Positions 54,161 to 62,961 of a stretch of DNA of 64,000 bases are shown one piece after another. The notes under the pieces were generated by a model. That model saw nothing but the letters and a program-made list of their open reading frames with translations, had not been told where the DNA came from and searched no databases. Made by a program: the position numbers and the translations under genes. The stretch lies in the NCBI RefSeq assembly GCF_016702655.1, contig NZ_JADJDO010000001.1, positions 616,455 through 680,454 on the forward strand, written 5' to 3'. The first letter of the stretch is position 1. Each line of letters opens with the position of its first letter. The stretch is from Ideonella sp. GTDB taxonomy: Bacteria > Pseudomonadota > Gammaproteobacteria > Burkholderiales > Burkholderiaceae_C.

Positions 54161-54364
54161 TCAAATGCCCTCGGCCTCGCGCAAGCGATCGACTTGCTCG
54201 TTGGTCACGACCACGCCCGCAGGCGCAGAAAACGGCACGAAACCGGCAACGGCGGAGTGCCGCAGCAATCGCGAGACGACCCGGCCCGCAGTGGTCCGCT
54301 CCCGGCGGGCGACCTCCTGGGCCGCGGCGGTCAGGCCGTCGTCGATGTCGCGGGTGGTGCGCAT
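54161..54364 (-). CDS. VapB-like antitoxin
   Basis: A 67-residue protein starting MRTTRDIDDGLTAAAQEVAR, then RRERTTAGRVVSRLLRHSA, the ribbon-helix-helix-like N-terminus of VapB antitoxins that bind operator DNA. The C-terminal part would neutralise a PIN toxin. It is followed after two bases by a degenerate VapC remnant, so this is an orphan antitoxin left from a former toxin-antitoxin pair at the edge of the polysaccharide genes. Confidence 0.72.
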   Translation of the reverse strand: MRTTRDIDDGLTAAAQEVARRERTTAGRVVSRLLRHSAVAGFVPFSAPAGVVVTNEQVDRLREAEGI

Positions 54365-55278
54365 GCGCGAACTCCAGGGTCGATCGGTGATGCAGCGATG
54401 CATCGATGCGCCGAGTCTACTTCGGCGCAATGGTCCGCCGCGAGCGTTGGGGCGTCTCACTTCAGTTGCTCCACCGCGCATCGCGCGACCCGCGACGCGT
54501 GAAACGGGTTGCGCTTCTCGTGCAAAGACCGGGGCGGCAAAACCGCGCCCGCACAGGCCGCTGCGCTTCACTGGAGCGGTCGTCGCTGCGCGCCGACTGC
54601 CCTGCGATGCTCGGTCCCGCGGCCCCGTCGCGAAACTCACTTCGTTCGCTGCGCTCTCTACGCTCAAACAACCGCGCCGAGTCAGACCACGACTCGCGCT
54701 GCGCGCGAGGCCACCAGCCCTGCGCTTCTCGGCGCCCCAGAGGCGCTGCGCGACCTGTGCGGGCGCGCCTTTGCAGAGGCGTCGCTTCCCACGCGAAACG
54801 CAAGCGTTGTAGCGCGGCAGGCGCTGCCCGGCGGGGGCGATGTGTGGGGCGGCGAGGAGCGCAGCCCCGGGGTCGGCGCGCGCAGCGCGCTTCGTAGACT
54901 GACTCGTCGCAGTTGTCTGAGCGCAGAGAGCGAAGCGAACGCAGCGAGTTCTGCGACGCGACCCCGGGACGACGCAGCGAGCCCGGACACGCAACAGTCC
55001 CTGCGGACTGTTGCGTGCCTGGCGAGCGCCCTTGCGCTTGCAAGCGCAAGGGCACGCAGCGCAGTCGGCGCACAGCGACGACCGCCCCAGTCTGAGCCCC
55101 CGCCGGGCAGCGCCTGCCGCGCCGCGCAGAAGCGAAGCGACAGGGCAAGCCCGCGATCCACCGCCAAGGGGCGAAGGATGTCGGCAGCGTCGGGGGGCTG
55201 AGGACCAGTTTCATTTCAGTGCTCGACAGGGGGGAGCGAAGCCACCAAGCGCCCCAGGGACTACGCAGGGTACGTGTT
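54365..55278. repeat. 914-base gene-free region of interleaved inverted repeats
   Basis: No credible gene. Arms 54626-54685 and 54899-54958 are reverse complements at 50 of 60 positions. Arms 54812-54838 and 55096-55122 are perfect reverse complements over 27 bases, so the two pairs interleave. A perfect 13-bp hairpin (54988-55017) and a 26-bp perfect palindrome (55028-55053) lie in the right part. The hairpin core matches one in the acpP-fabF spacer. It may be nested decayed insertion sequences or REP-type repeats. Confidence 0.65.
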
Positions 55279-55986
55279 CTACGCTTTCGCGATCCAGCAC
55301 AGTAGGTGGGTGCGCAGCAGGGGCAGCGCGTTGCACGCAGTGTAGAGGGCTGGGTGGACGCGGCACACCGCGCGCGCGATCGGCGGCGCGAGCGTGACGC
55401 GCCGGGCTTCAACGGACAAGGCCGCGGGGAACAGCGCGCGCACGCGCGCCAGCGGCACGCCACGCACGTCCGGGTTGCGCGGGTTGTCGAAGGTGAAGTC
55501 GTACCAAAGCAATGCGCCGCCGGGCTTGGTCCAGCGCCACATCGCATCGGCCAGGCGATGCTGGAACGCTTCGTCGAGGAGCGACGAGAAGACAGTCGAG
55601 ACGAAGACGATGTCGAACGACGCCGGCGGCACCGCGACCGCCAGCGCATCGCCCTCGATCAGCGGCAAGGCTGCCGGCAGCACCGCGCGTGCCTGCGCGA
55701 ATCGCTCGGGCAGCAGCTCGATGCCACACAGGTTGGCGGGCACGAAACCGATCCGCAAGAGTTCAAGCAGATTGCCGCCGCTGCCGCAGCCGACCTCGAG
55801 CAGGCGCAGCGGCGCCGGGTCGTCGATGCCCACGCGCGCCAACAGGCGCAGCAGCGCGCGCTGGCGCTCCTGCACCGACTGCCAGACCGCCGGATCGAGC
55901 ATGCGGTAGCGCCGGGCCAGCGCGGCATCGGCCCGGCGCGCGTAGCGCTGCCGCAGGGCCTCGGGCTCGGACATCGGTTCGTTCAT
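55279..55986 (-). CDS. Class I SAM-dependent methyltransferase
   Basis: A 235-residue methyltransferase with LLEVGCGSGGNLLELLR as the SAM-binding motif, then GIELLPERFAQAR, EGDALAVAVP and FDIVFVSTVFSSLLD. FDNPRNPDVRGV and a hydrophobic C-terminus follow. Its ATG overlaps the stop of the upstream glycosyltransferase by 4 bases, so it probably modifies the glycan made by that enzyme. It ends at the boundary of the inverted-repeat region, which may have removed genes further on. Confidence 0.83.
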   Translation of the reverse strand: MNEPMSEPEALRQRYARRADAALARRYRMLDPAVWQSVQERQRALLRLLARVGIDDPAPLRLLEVGCGSGGNLLELLRIGFVPANLCGIELLPERFAQARAVLPAALPLIEGDALAVAVPPASFDIVFVSTVFSSLLDEAFQHRLADAMWRWTKPGGALLWYDFTFDNPRNPDVRGVPLARVRALFPAALSVEARRVTLAPPIARAVCRVHPALYTACNALPLLRTHLLCWIAKA

Positions 55987-57209
55987 GAGACCGCCTCGAC
56001 GAAGCGGCGCGCCAGCACCGGCCAGGCGTGATGCCCGCGCACGTAGTCTCGCCCGCGGGCCCCCATCCCGCGCCGCTCGTCAACCGACAGTGCGGCCAAG
56101 CGGCGCAGACCGTCGGCAATCGCCGGTGCCGACTCGGGCTGCACCGTGAGGCCGCAGCCCGCCTCCCCGACCGGATCGTTGCCCGCCTCGATCGCGCTGA
56201 GCACGGTACAACCGGCCATCATGTAGTCCATCAGCTTGTTCGGCGCAATGCCGAAGCGAAAGATCGGCACGCGCTGCAGGCCGATGTAGGCCACGTCGAA
56301 CCGCGCCAGCAAGGACGGGATCTGGCGCTTGGCGATCGGGCCGAACATGCGCACGTTGGCCAGGCCCTCGCTCGCGACACGCTGCGCCAACCGCTCGCGC
56401 TCGGCGCCTTCGCCCACGAGCACGAACTCGAACGCTTCGCGGCGCAGCAGCGCGGCGGCGTCGAGCAGGCAGTCCAGCGCATTGGCCACTCCGTGGGCGC
56501 CCGCATAGCCGACGACCAGCCGCCGCGCGACGCGCGCACGGTCGAGGTGCGCGGCGAGTTCTCCGCCGAGCGGGTCGCCGGGCATTTCCCATTCATCGGG
56601 CAAGACGCCGTTGGGAACGATGTGCAGCTTGCGCAGGTCAAGACCGCGTGCGCGCAGGTGTTCGTGCACCTTGGGCAGCATCGACACCACGGCATCGGCG
56701 CGCCGGCAGGCGAAGTCCTCCGCCGCCTGGCACAGACGGATGAAAGGGTGGCGCGGCGACAGGCCGCCGAGCTCGATCGGCGACAGCGGCCACAGATCGT
56801 GCACCTCGTGCACGAGTTTCGCGCCAGCCGCGCGGGCGATCCGGCTCGCGGGCCAGATGTCCATCGGATAGGTGCTGGACGCCACCACGACGTCGGGCCG
56901 GAACCCGCGCGCCAGCCGCCTCGCCCGCAGGGCAAGCAGCAGGCAGAAGGCCGCGATGTTGATCACCCTGCGCAGTCCGTTGCCGCTGTATCCCGGCGTG
57001 CGCAGCCAGAGGAACTCGACCCCGTCGACATGCTCCAGCAGGCTGGCACCGCGCAGCTCGGGCTGCACGCTGCGCACATGCGAGCGCGACGCGGCGACGA
57101 CCCGCACCGCATGCCCCTGCCTGAGCCACTCGCGCGCAAGGTACCAGGGCCGGTACTCCATGCCGTGCCGCGGCGACCCCGCGTAGTGGTTGATCAGCAG
57201 AATCCTCAA
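55983..57209 (-). CDS. GT4 glycosyltransferase, WbuB-like
   Basis: A 408-residue glycosyltransferase beginning (M)RILLINHYAGSPRHGMEYR, a start typical of WbuB. Further motifs are HEVHDLWPLSP, VPNGVLPDEW, VGYAGAHGVANALDCLLDA, FGPIAKRQIPSLLARFD and GIAPNKLMDYMMAG. WbuB moves L-FucNAc or related 6-deoxy-HexNAc sugars. The start is a TTG that overlaps the epimerase stop (TTGA); the next ATG would lose the conserved first 16 residues. Confidence 0.88.
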   Translation of the reverse strand: MRILLINHYAGSPRHGMEYRPWYLAREWLRQGHAVRVVAASRSHVRSVQPELRGASLLEHVDGVEFLWLRTPGYSGNGLRRVINIAAFCLLLALRARRLARGFRPDVVVASSTYPMDIWPASRIARAAGAKLVHEVHDLWPLSPIELGGLSPRHPFIRLCQAAEDFACRRADAVVSMLPKVHEHLRARGLDLRKLHIVPNGVLPDEWEMPGDPLGGELAAHLDRARVARRLVVGYAGAHGVANALDCLLDAAALLRREAFEFVLVGEGAERERLAQRVASEGLANVRMFGPIAKRQIPSLLARFDVAYIGLQRVPIFRFGIAPNKLMDYMMAGCTVLSAIEAGNDPVGEAGCGLTVQPESAPAIADGLRRLAALSVDERRGMGARGRDYVRGHHAWPVLARRFVEAVS

Positions 57210-58296
57210 CCCGCGCCTTCAAGCAGCGTGCGCGCGATGCGCTGCGCCGCGTCGCCGTCGCCGTAGGGATGCACGGGCGCGCCGACCGTGCCCAGCGCCG
57301 CGCGAAAAGCGCCCGCGAGGCCCGCTGCCGAAATCGGCGGCGCGAGCCGGTTCCAGCCTGCGTCGACGAGTTCGACCCACTCGGTCTCGTCGCGCAGCGT
57401 GACGCAGGGCTTGCCGAAGAAGAACGCCTCCTTCTGCACGCCGCCCGAATCGGTGACGATCATCTGCGCCGCCTGCTCCAGCTCGATCATGTCGAGGTAG
57501 CCGAGCGGCTCGACGCAGTGCAGGGCCGCGCCCGTCGGCACCCTGGCGCCGATTGCCTGCAGCGTCTTGCGCGTGCGCGGATGCAGCGGCCAGACGACGT
57601 CGATCTCGCCTGCCAGCGCGGCGAGTGCGTCGACGATCGCGCGCAGGCGATCGGACGCGTCGGTGTTCTCGGCTCGGTGCACCGTGGTGAGCACGAAGGG
57701 CCGCGCGGCGAGCGCGGCGAAGAGCGGGTGGCGCTGTGCACGCGCCCTGGCGAGTGCCGAGAAATGCAGCGCGGCGTCGAGCATCACGTCGCCGACGCGA
57801 TGCACGTGCGGGGCGGCGATGCCTTCACGGCGAAGATTGTCCACCGCGGCCTCGGTCGGCGCGAAGAGCCAGCGCGCCACATGATCGGTCAGCACCCGGT
57901 TGATCTCCTCGGGCATCGCGCGATTGAACGAGCGCAGCCCGGCCTCGACATGCGCCACCGGAATGTGCAGCTTGGCCGCGGCGAGGGCGCCGGCGAGCGT
58001 GGAATTGGTGTCGCCGTAGACCAGCACCGCGTCGGGCCGCTCATCGAGCAGGATGCGTTCGATGCCCGCCAGTTGCGCCCCGTCATCGCGCCGTGCGTGC
58101 CGCCGCCCACCCCGAGGTTCCACGCCGGCAAGGGAATCGCGAGCTCGCGGAAGAACACGTCCGACATGTTGTCGTCGAAATGCTGGCCGGTATGCAGCAG
58201 GCGCTCGCGGACGGCGCCGGTCGCGGACAGCGCCGCGCTGACTGGGGCAGCCTTGATGAACTGAGGGCGGGCGCCGAGGATGGTGATGAGGTTCAC
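57206..58296 (-). pseudogene. UDP-HexNAc(A) 2-epimerase, WecB/WbpI family, with a one-base frameshift
   Basis: The first part reads NLITILGARPQFIKAAPVS, TGQHFDDNMSDVFF and NLGVGGGTHGAMTG. The rest, in another frame, reads QLAGIERILLDERPDAVL, YGDTNSTLAGALAAAKLH, AHVEAGLRSFNR, TVHRAENTD and TDSGGVQKEAFFFGKP. Adding one G to the GGGG run (58078-58081) restores the expected MTGAQLAGIE. GGGTHGAMTG is typical of WbpI-like enzymes, so the substrate may be UDP-GlcNAc3NAcA rather than UDP-GlcNAc. The start is a GTG at 58296. As written the enzyme is truncated at about 75 residues. Confidence 0.82.
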
Positions 58297-58425
58297 GAGT
58301 GCGGTCGCGGTGGTTGCGGGATGGTCTCGTCAGGACCGATGAGCGGCGGAGCCGGGGCTGCAGCGTGGGCGCACGAGTCGTCGGTGCGGCACTTCGAGCG
58401 CGTCCGGCAGCAGCGCCTCGATTGT

Positions 58426-59832
58426 CTACTGGCGCGCTGACTGCAGCGCCTGGCGCAGCTCGCCCAGGCGCAGGAGTCCGCTGGCCCATGCAAACACCGC
58501 GAAGCCGGCGAGCGCCGCCGCGCGCAGCGCCGCGCCCGCACCGTCGCGCAGGACGAACAGCACCAGCCCGTAGGCCGCGACCGACGAGACGATGACGAGC
58601 GGGCGCAATGCAAGCGGATAGGCGCGCAGGCTGGCAGCGCCCCACAACATGAGAAAGCTCAACGCCGCGGCGACCTGCGCCCACGCCGCGCCGAGCGCGC
58701 CGTGGCTTTCGATCAGCAGCCGGTTCAGCGCGAGCGCGAGAAGCGCGCTCACCGCGCTCACGCCGAGTTGCACGCCCGTGCGCCGCGCGATCGCGATCCC
58801 GGGCAGGAAGATGTACATCTGGCTCAGCAGGGCCGCTGGCGCAAGCCACGCCAGCAGTGGCGCAGCCGCCGCGAAGGCCGGCGTCGCGACCCACTCGATC
58901 AGCTCGACCGCGAACAGGCCCAAGCCCAGGCAGACCAGCAGCGCCAGGCCGAGAAAGGCCTCGAAGGCCCGCGCGAGTTGGTGCGGCATGCGGGGATCCC
59001 GGTGGTGGGCGTAGATGAGCGGCGTCAGCGCACCCTGGACGCCGACGATGAGCAGCGTGCTCAGCCCCGCCACCTTGGCTGCGACGCCATACAGCGCGAC
59101 CGCGTCGAGCGAGGCCAGCGCGCCGAGAATCAGCCGGTTCGCGTGGAAGCTGGCGAAGGCGAGCGCGCTCGCGCCGGCCAGCGGCAGCGAGAAGGCGAGC
59201 ATGGTGCGCAGCAGGGCCGCGTCCATCCCCAGCCCGAACGCATCGCGCTGCAGCGCCGCGGCGGCGCCGATCGCCAGCAGCGCGGCGAGCGTCTGGCCCC
59301 ACAGCAGACCTTCGAGCCCGGCCATCCACGCGCCGCCGCCGCCCAGCAGCGCGGTGAAGAGGGCATACGCAGCGCTGCCGGCGAAGTAGCGCCCGGGCCG
59401 CAGATCCCACCGGAACTGGCTCAACATCTGCAGCACGACCGCGTTGGCGACGATGAAACAGGCCCCTGCACGCCAGGCGGGCGCGAAGTGCGCGTCGCCG
59501 AGCAGCGCGCCCCCGATCCAGGGCGCGGCCACGAGCGCCGGGGCGAGGAATAGCGCGTGCGTCGCGACCGTGAACCCGAGTGCGGTCGATGCCAGCGCGC
59601 CGCGCGCCCGTGCGTCGGCCTGTTCGCTCCACTCGCGCGCCATGCCCTGTCCGATCTCGAGCGGCGCAACGAGGTTGACGAGCAGGCCGACCGTCACGAT
59701 CAGTTCGAGCGCCCCGTACTCGGCGCTCGGCAGCAGGCGCGTGTACAGCGGCAGGAGCAGAAACGCGAGGCCGCGCGAGACGATGGCGGACGCGGCATAG
59801 ACCGCGCCGTCGCGCAGCAGCCGCTCGATCAA
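58426..59832 (-). CDS. Wzx-type polysaccharide flippase
   Basis: A 468-residue protein with about 12-14 hydrophobic helices and few charged loops, of the polysaccharide-transporter (MATE-like) superfamily. It starts IERLLRDGAVYAASAIVSRG, with LLPLYTRLLPSAEYGALEL next, typical of Wzx/RfbX proteins. It flips undecaprenyl-linked repeat units to the periplasmic face. Start is a TTG overlapping the upstream glycosyltransferase stop (TTGA). Its presence points to a Wzy-dependent glycan, yet no Wzy is visible in the window. Confidence 0.84.
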   Translation of the reverse strand: MIERLLRDGAVYAASAIVSRGLAFLLLPLYTRLLPSAEYGALELIVTVGLLVNLVAPLEIGQGMAREWSEQADARARGALASTALGFTVATHALFLAPALVAAPWIGGALLGDAHFAPAWRAGACFIVANAVVLQMLSQFRWDLRPGRYFAGSAAYALFTALLGGGGAWMAGLEGLLWGQTLAALLAIGAAAALQRDAFGLGMDAALLRTMLAFSLPLAGASALAFASFHANRLILGALASLDAVALYGVAAKVAGLSTLLIVGVQGALTPLIYAHHRDPRMPHQLARAFEAFLGLALLVCLGLGLFAVELIEWVATPAFAAAAPLLAWLAPAALLSQMYIFLPGIAIARRTGVQLGVSAVSALLALALNRLLIESHGALGAAWAQVAAALSFLMLWGAASLRAYPLALRPLVIVSSVAAYGLVLFVLRDGAGAALRAAALAGFAVFAWASGLLRLGELRQALQSARQ

Positions 59833-61217
59833 GCCGCACCCCCGGCCCCGCGCGCCCAGGCGACGAACGCGGCCTCGAGGGCCGGCTTGTCGGCGAGTTG
59901 CAGCGCGCCGACGCCGCGCTCGGCAACGAGGCGCGCCACGCGATCGCGTGCCGCCGCCTCGGACAACCCGCAGCCGTGCAGGTAGTCGACCGTCGCCGGA
60001 TCGAACCACCAGTGTGCCGGCACGTCCACTTCGCCGGCGCCAGCGCGCCGGGTCGCCCCGGGGCTGCCGGTCGGCTGCGCAACGCCGGCTGCGCGCAGCG
60101 CGGGCGCGGGCGCGCTCAGCAGACGCATCAGGCGGCGCGCGACCTGTTCGCAGGACCAGTGGTCCTGCACGAAGGCGAGCGCGGCCGAACCGAGCGTGCG
60201 GCGTTGCGCCTCGTCGCGCACGAGATCTTCGAGCGCCGCGCCGAATTCCTCGGGCAGCACGAAGCGCGACGGGATCGGGGCGAGGCCCGCCAGCGCGCGC
60301 GCCGCGTGCGCGGCGAAGTAGCCGCCGACGAGGGCCGGTCGCGCGAGTTGCGCCGCCTCGGTCGCGAGACCCGCCATCGGCGTGTCCGAGTAGAGCTGGT
60401 CGACGACGAGGTCGGCCTCGCGCAGCGCATCCACCACCGCGGCGTTGGGCAAGCCCTGCAGGATGCGCAGTTCGACCGGCAGGCCGCGCGCCTGCATCTG
60501 CTCGACGATGCGCTGGATCTCTTCGGTGCCCTTGGCCACCGCGAGCGACGGGCTGTGGACGAGCACGACGCGATCGCCCGGCGCGCGCGCCGGCACCGCG
60601 CCGCGCGCGGCGGCAGCGACGAAGCGCGGAAACCCGATGGCGAACCAGTTCACCACGGCGCGCTCGTGAAAGTGCGCAGTGCCCGGCGCATTGATGCACG
60701 CCGACACCCAGCGCTCGATGCGCGTCACGCGCCGCTTGACACGCCTGGCCTCGCGGGCCAGCGCCCCGCCGTCGCTGCCGCCGAACACCCCGTTGATGTA
60801 GGGCGGACGGGCGTCGGAGCCGAGAAAGACGACGACGACGCGCTTGCCCAGCAGGCGCAGCAGGATCCACTCGGCGACGCTGCGCGTGATCGCATTGCCG
60901 GCGATGTATACGAAGGTGTCGAAGCGCCAGATCGCCCAGGCGAGCACGAGCCAGGCCAGCAGCCCGTGCAAGGCCGCCCAGGCCGGCCAGTCGGCAAGAC
61001 CCGCGCGCCGACGGGCGCGAAAGGCCGTGCCGAGGCGCCGCCACGGTCCGACCGGCCAGCCGCGCGCGGCACTCGCGGCGTAGCCGAACGCATGATCCGC
61101 TTCGAGCACCAGTTCGGCATCGACGCCGATGCGCCGCAATCCTTCGGCGATGCCGTGCGCCACGCCGGCGACTTCGGTCGGGCCAACGAACACGCGCCGC
61201 GCTTCGGCACTGTGCAT
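59829..61217 (-). CDS. Glycosyltransferase, probable GT4-like
   Basis: A 462-residue protein with RVFVGPTEVAGVAHGIAEGL at the start, DTFVYIAGNAITRSVAEW, VVVVFLGSDARPPYING, VHSPSLAVAKGTEEI and a donor-binding-like DLVVDQLYSDTPMAGLATEA. The N-terminal acceptor domain is hard to match, so family placement rests on the C-terminal half. The last ~70 residues (from AHWWFDPATVDYLHGC) look like a separate small domain. It overlaps both neighbours by 4 bases. Confidence 0.72.
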   Translation of the reverse strand: MHSAEARRVFVGPTEVAGVAHGIAEGLRRIGVDAELVLEADHAFGYAASAARGWPVGPWRRLGTAFRARRRAGLADWPAWAALHGLLAWLVLAWAIWRFDTFVYIAGNAITRSVAEWILLRLLGKRVVVVFLGSDARPPYINGVFGGSDGGALAREARRVKRRVTRIERWVSACINAPGTAHFHERAVVNWFAIGFPRFVAAAARGAVPARAPGDRVVLVHSPSLAVAKGTEEIQRIVEQMQARGLPVELRILQGLPNAAVVDALREADLVVDQLYSDTPMAGLATEAAQLARPALVGGYFAAHAARALAGLAPIPSRFVLPEEFGAALEDLVRDEAQRRTLGSAALAFVQDHWSCEQVARRLMRLLSAPAPALRAAGVAQPTGSPGATRRAGAGEVDVPAHWWFDPATVDYLHGCGLSEAAARDRVARLVAERGVGALQLADKPALEAAFVAWARGAGGAA

Positions 61218-61834
61218 CACCCCTCGCGCATGCGCCGCAACTCGTCCTGGAGCCGATCGCGCAGGCCGTCGTCGGCGCGGCCTATCGAGACCGCCGGCGC
61301 TCCGGCGACGATGTCGCCCGCCGCGACGTCCGTCGTGACGCAGGACATCGGCAAAACCATGGCGCCATCGCCGATCGCGACGCCCGGATTGACGACGCTG
61401 TGACCGACGATGTAGCAGCCTGCGCCTATCCGGGTCGGGCGGCGGACCACGTGCGCCCCTCCGGGACGGTTGGCCTGCAGCAGGTTGGCGAGCGCGCTCG
61501 TGTGCGTCCAGACATAGACGCCGACGCCCACCGTCGAGTGTGCGCCTATGGACAGGCCTCCCGACGCGTCGAGGTAAGCGTTCTCGCCGATCCACACATG
61601 CTCGCCGCAGACGAGCCGCTCGGGCATCAGGATCTTCGTTCCCTCGCGCACCCTGCAGCTCGCCGGCAGCCCGAGGAGGCGTGCGCGCTCGTCGTCGGCA
61701 AGAACCTGCGACAGGAAGCGCAGCACGATCTCGCGCCGCAGGGCACGATTGCGCTCGCTGTCGACGCGCGCGCCGAGGACTTCCTGCATCAGCGCCTCGA
61801 TCTGCGGCTCGAAGGCCTTCAGGAAGTCGAGCAT
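61217..61834 (-). CDS. Hexapeptide-repeat acyltransferase
   Basis: A 205-residue protein with a helical N-terminus and a left-handed beta-helix: CGEHVWIGENAYLDASGGLS, IGAHSTVGVGVYVWTHTSAL, GAGCYIVGHSVVNPGVAIG and GDIVAGAPAVSIG. The WTHTSA segment carries the likely catalytic His. It probably O- or N-acetylates a sugar of the glycan. It is separated from the aminotransferase stop by one base and overlaps the next glycosyltransferase. Confidence 0.82.
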   Translation of the reverse strand: MLDFLKAFEPQIEALMQEVLGARVDSERNRALRREIVLRFLSQVLADDERARLLGLPASCRVREGTKILMPERLVCGEHVWIGENAYLDASGGLSIGAHSTVGVGVYVWTHTSALANLLQANRPGGAHVVRRPTRIGAGCYIVGHSVVNPGVAIGDGAMVLPMSCVTTDVAAGDIVAGAPAVSIGRADDGLRDRLQDELRRMREG

Positions 61835-61835
61835 G

Positions 61836-62954
61836 TCAGACCGCCTCGAGCACCCGTGTCAGCGAACGCGCGACCTGTTCGACTTCGGCCGCACCGTAGC
61901 GCTCGCAGAACGGCAGCGCCAGGCCCTGGCGAAACAGGCGCAGCGCCTCCGCGCTGCCGCCGCGCGGGGCGAACGCGGCGAAGGCGGGCTGGGCCGAGAC
62001 GCACTGGGCGCCGAGGTTGGCCTCGATGCCCTGCGCGGCGAGCTGCCGGATGACCGCGTCGCGAGCCACGCCATCGGCGAGCACGACCATGAAGGTCTGC
62101 CAGCTGTGGCCGATGTCGTCCGCCGGCAGCACGAGGCGGCCGCCGCGCGCGAGCGACGCGAGCCGCTCGCGATAGCGGGCGGCCAGCAGGCGGCGCGCCG
62201 CGATCCAGTCCGTCAGGTGCGGCAGCTGCGCGCGGCCGAGCGCGGCCTGGAAGTCGGTCAGCCGGTAGTTGAAGCCCGGTTCGACGAACCGGACGCCCCC
62301 GTCGCCCCGCTCCATGCCGTGGCTGCGCAGGCGGCGCAGGCGCTGCGCGATCTGCGCGTCGTCGGTGACGACGATGCCGCCTTCGCCGCTGGTGAGCGTC
62401 TTGCGCGGATGCATCGAGTAGCAGCCGACGTCGCCCAGCGTGCCGACGCCGCGACCTGCGCACTGTGCGCCGAGCGCGCAGGCCGCGTCCTCGACCACGC
62501 GCAGACCGTGGCGCTGCGCCAGATCGCGCACGCCCTCCATCTTGACCGGATGGCCGAACTCGTGCACCGGCATCAGCGCGCGCAGCCGCGCGGGCCCGCG
62601 CCAGGCCTCGATCGCGGCGCCGAAGGCGGCGGCCGTCACGCAGTAGCTCGCCGGATCGACGTCGACGAAGACGGGGGTCGCGCCGACGAGCCGGACCACG
62701 TTGGCCGTGGCCGGGAAGGTGAAGTCGGGCACCAGCACCGCGTCGCCCGGGCCGATGTCGAGCGCAAGCAGCGCCAGGTGCAGCGCCGCGGTGCCCGACG
62801 ACACCAGCACCGCGTGCCGACAACCGAGGCGCGCCTGCAGTTCCTCCTCGAAGGCCTGGCCCTCGACGCCTTGCACGAGCTGCCCGCCGCGCAGCACCTG
62901 CACGGCGGCATCGATCGCAGCCTCGTCGAGGTGCGGCAGCGACAGGCGCAGCAC
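61836..62954 (-). CDS. DegT/DnrJ/EryC1 aminotransferase
   Basis: A 372-residue PLP enzyme with LRLSLPHLDEAAIDAAVQVL at the start, VSSGTAALHLALLALDIGPG, VVEDAACALGA and Schiff-base Lys in YSMHPRKTLTSGEGG. It makes an amino sugar, probably at C4 or C3 of a nucleotide-linked keto sugar. The best start is a GTG at 62954, seven bases after the SDR gene stop; there is no strong ribosome-binding site. It is the third DegT enzyme in the window. Confidence 0.86.
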   Translation of the reverse strand: MLRLSLPHLDEAAIDAAVQVLRGGQLVQGVEGQAFEEELQARLGCRHAVLVSSGTAALHLALLALDIGPGDAVLVPDFTFPATANVVRLVGATPVFVDVDPASYCVTAAAFGAAIEAWRGPARLRALMPVHEFGHPVKMEGVRDLAQRHGLRVVEDAACALGAQCAGRGVGTLGDVGCYSMHPRKTLTSGEGGIVVTDDAQIAQRLRRLRSHGMERGDGGVRFVEPGFNYRLTDFQAALGRAQLPHLTDWIAARRLLAARYRERLASLARGGRLVLPADDIGHSWQTFMVVLADGVARDAVIRQLAAQGIEANLGAQCVSAQPAFAAFAPRGGSAEALRLFRQGLALPFCERYGAAEVEQVARSLTRVLEAV

Positions 62955-62961
62955 GATTGCG

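Noticed and set aside
54365..55278. A CRISPR array
   Set aside because: The repeats are inverted and unevenly spaced, not short direct repeats with unique spacers, and there are no cas genes.
54462..55649. Frames of up to 395 residues across the repeat region
   Set aside because: They are Arg/Ser-rich and directly mirror the inverted repeats, with no ribosome-binding sites.
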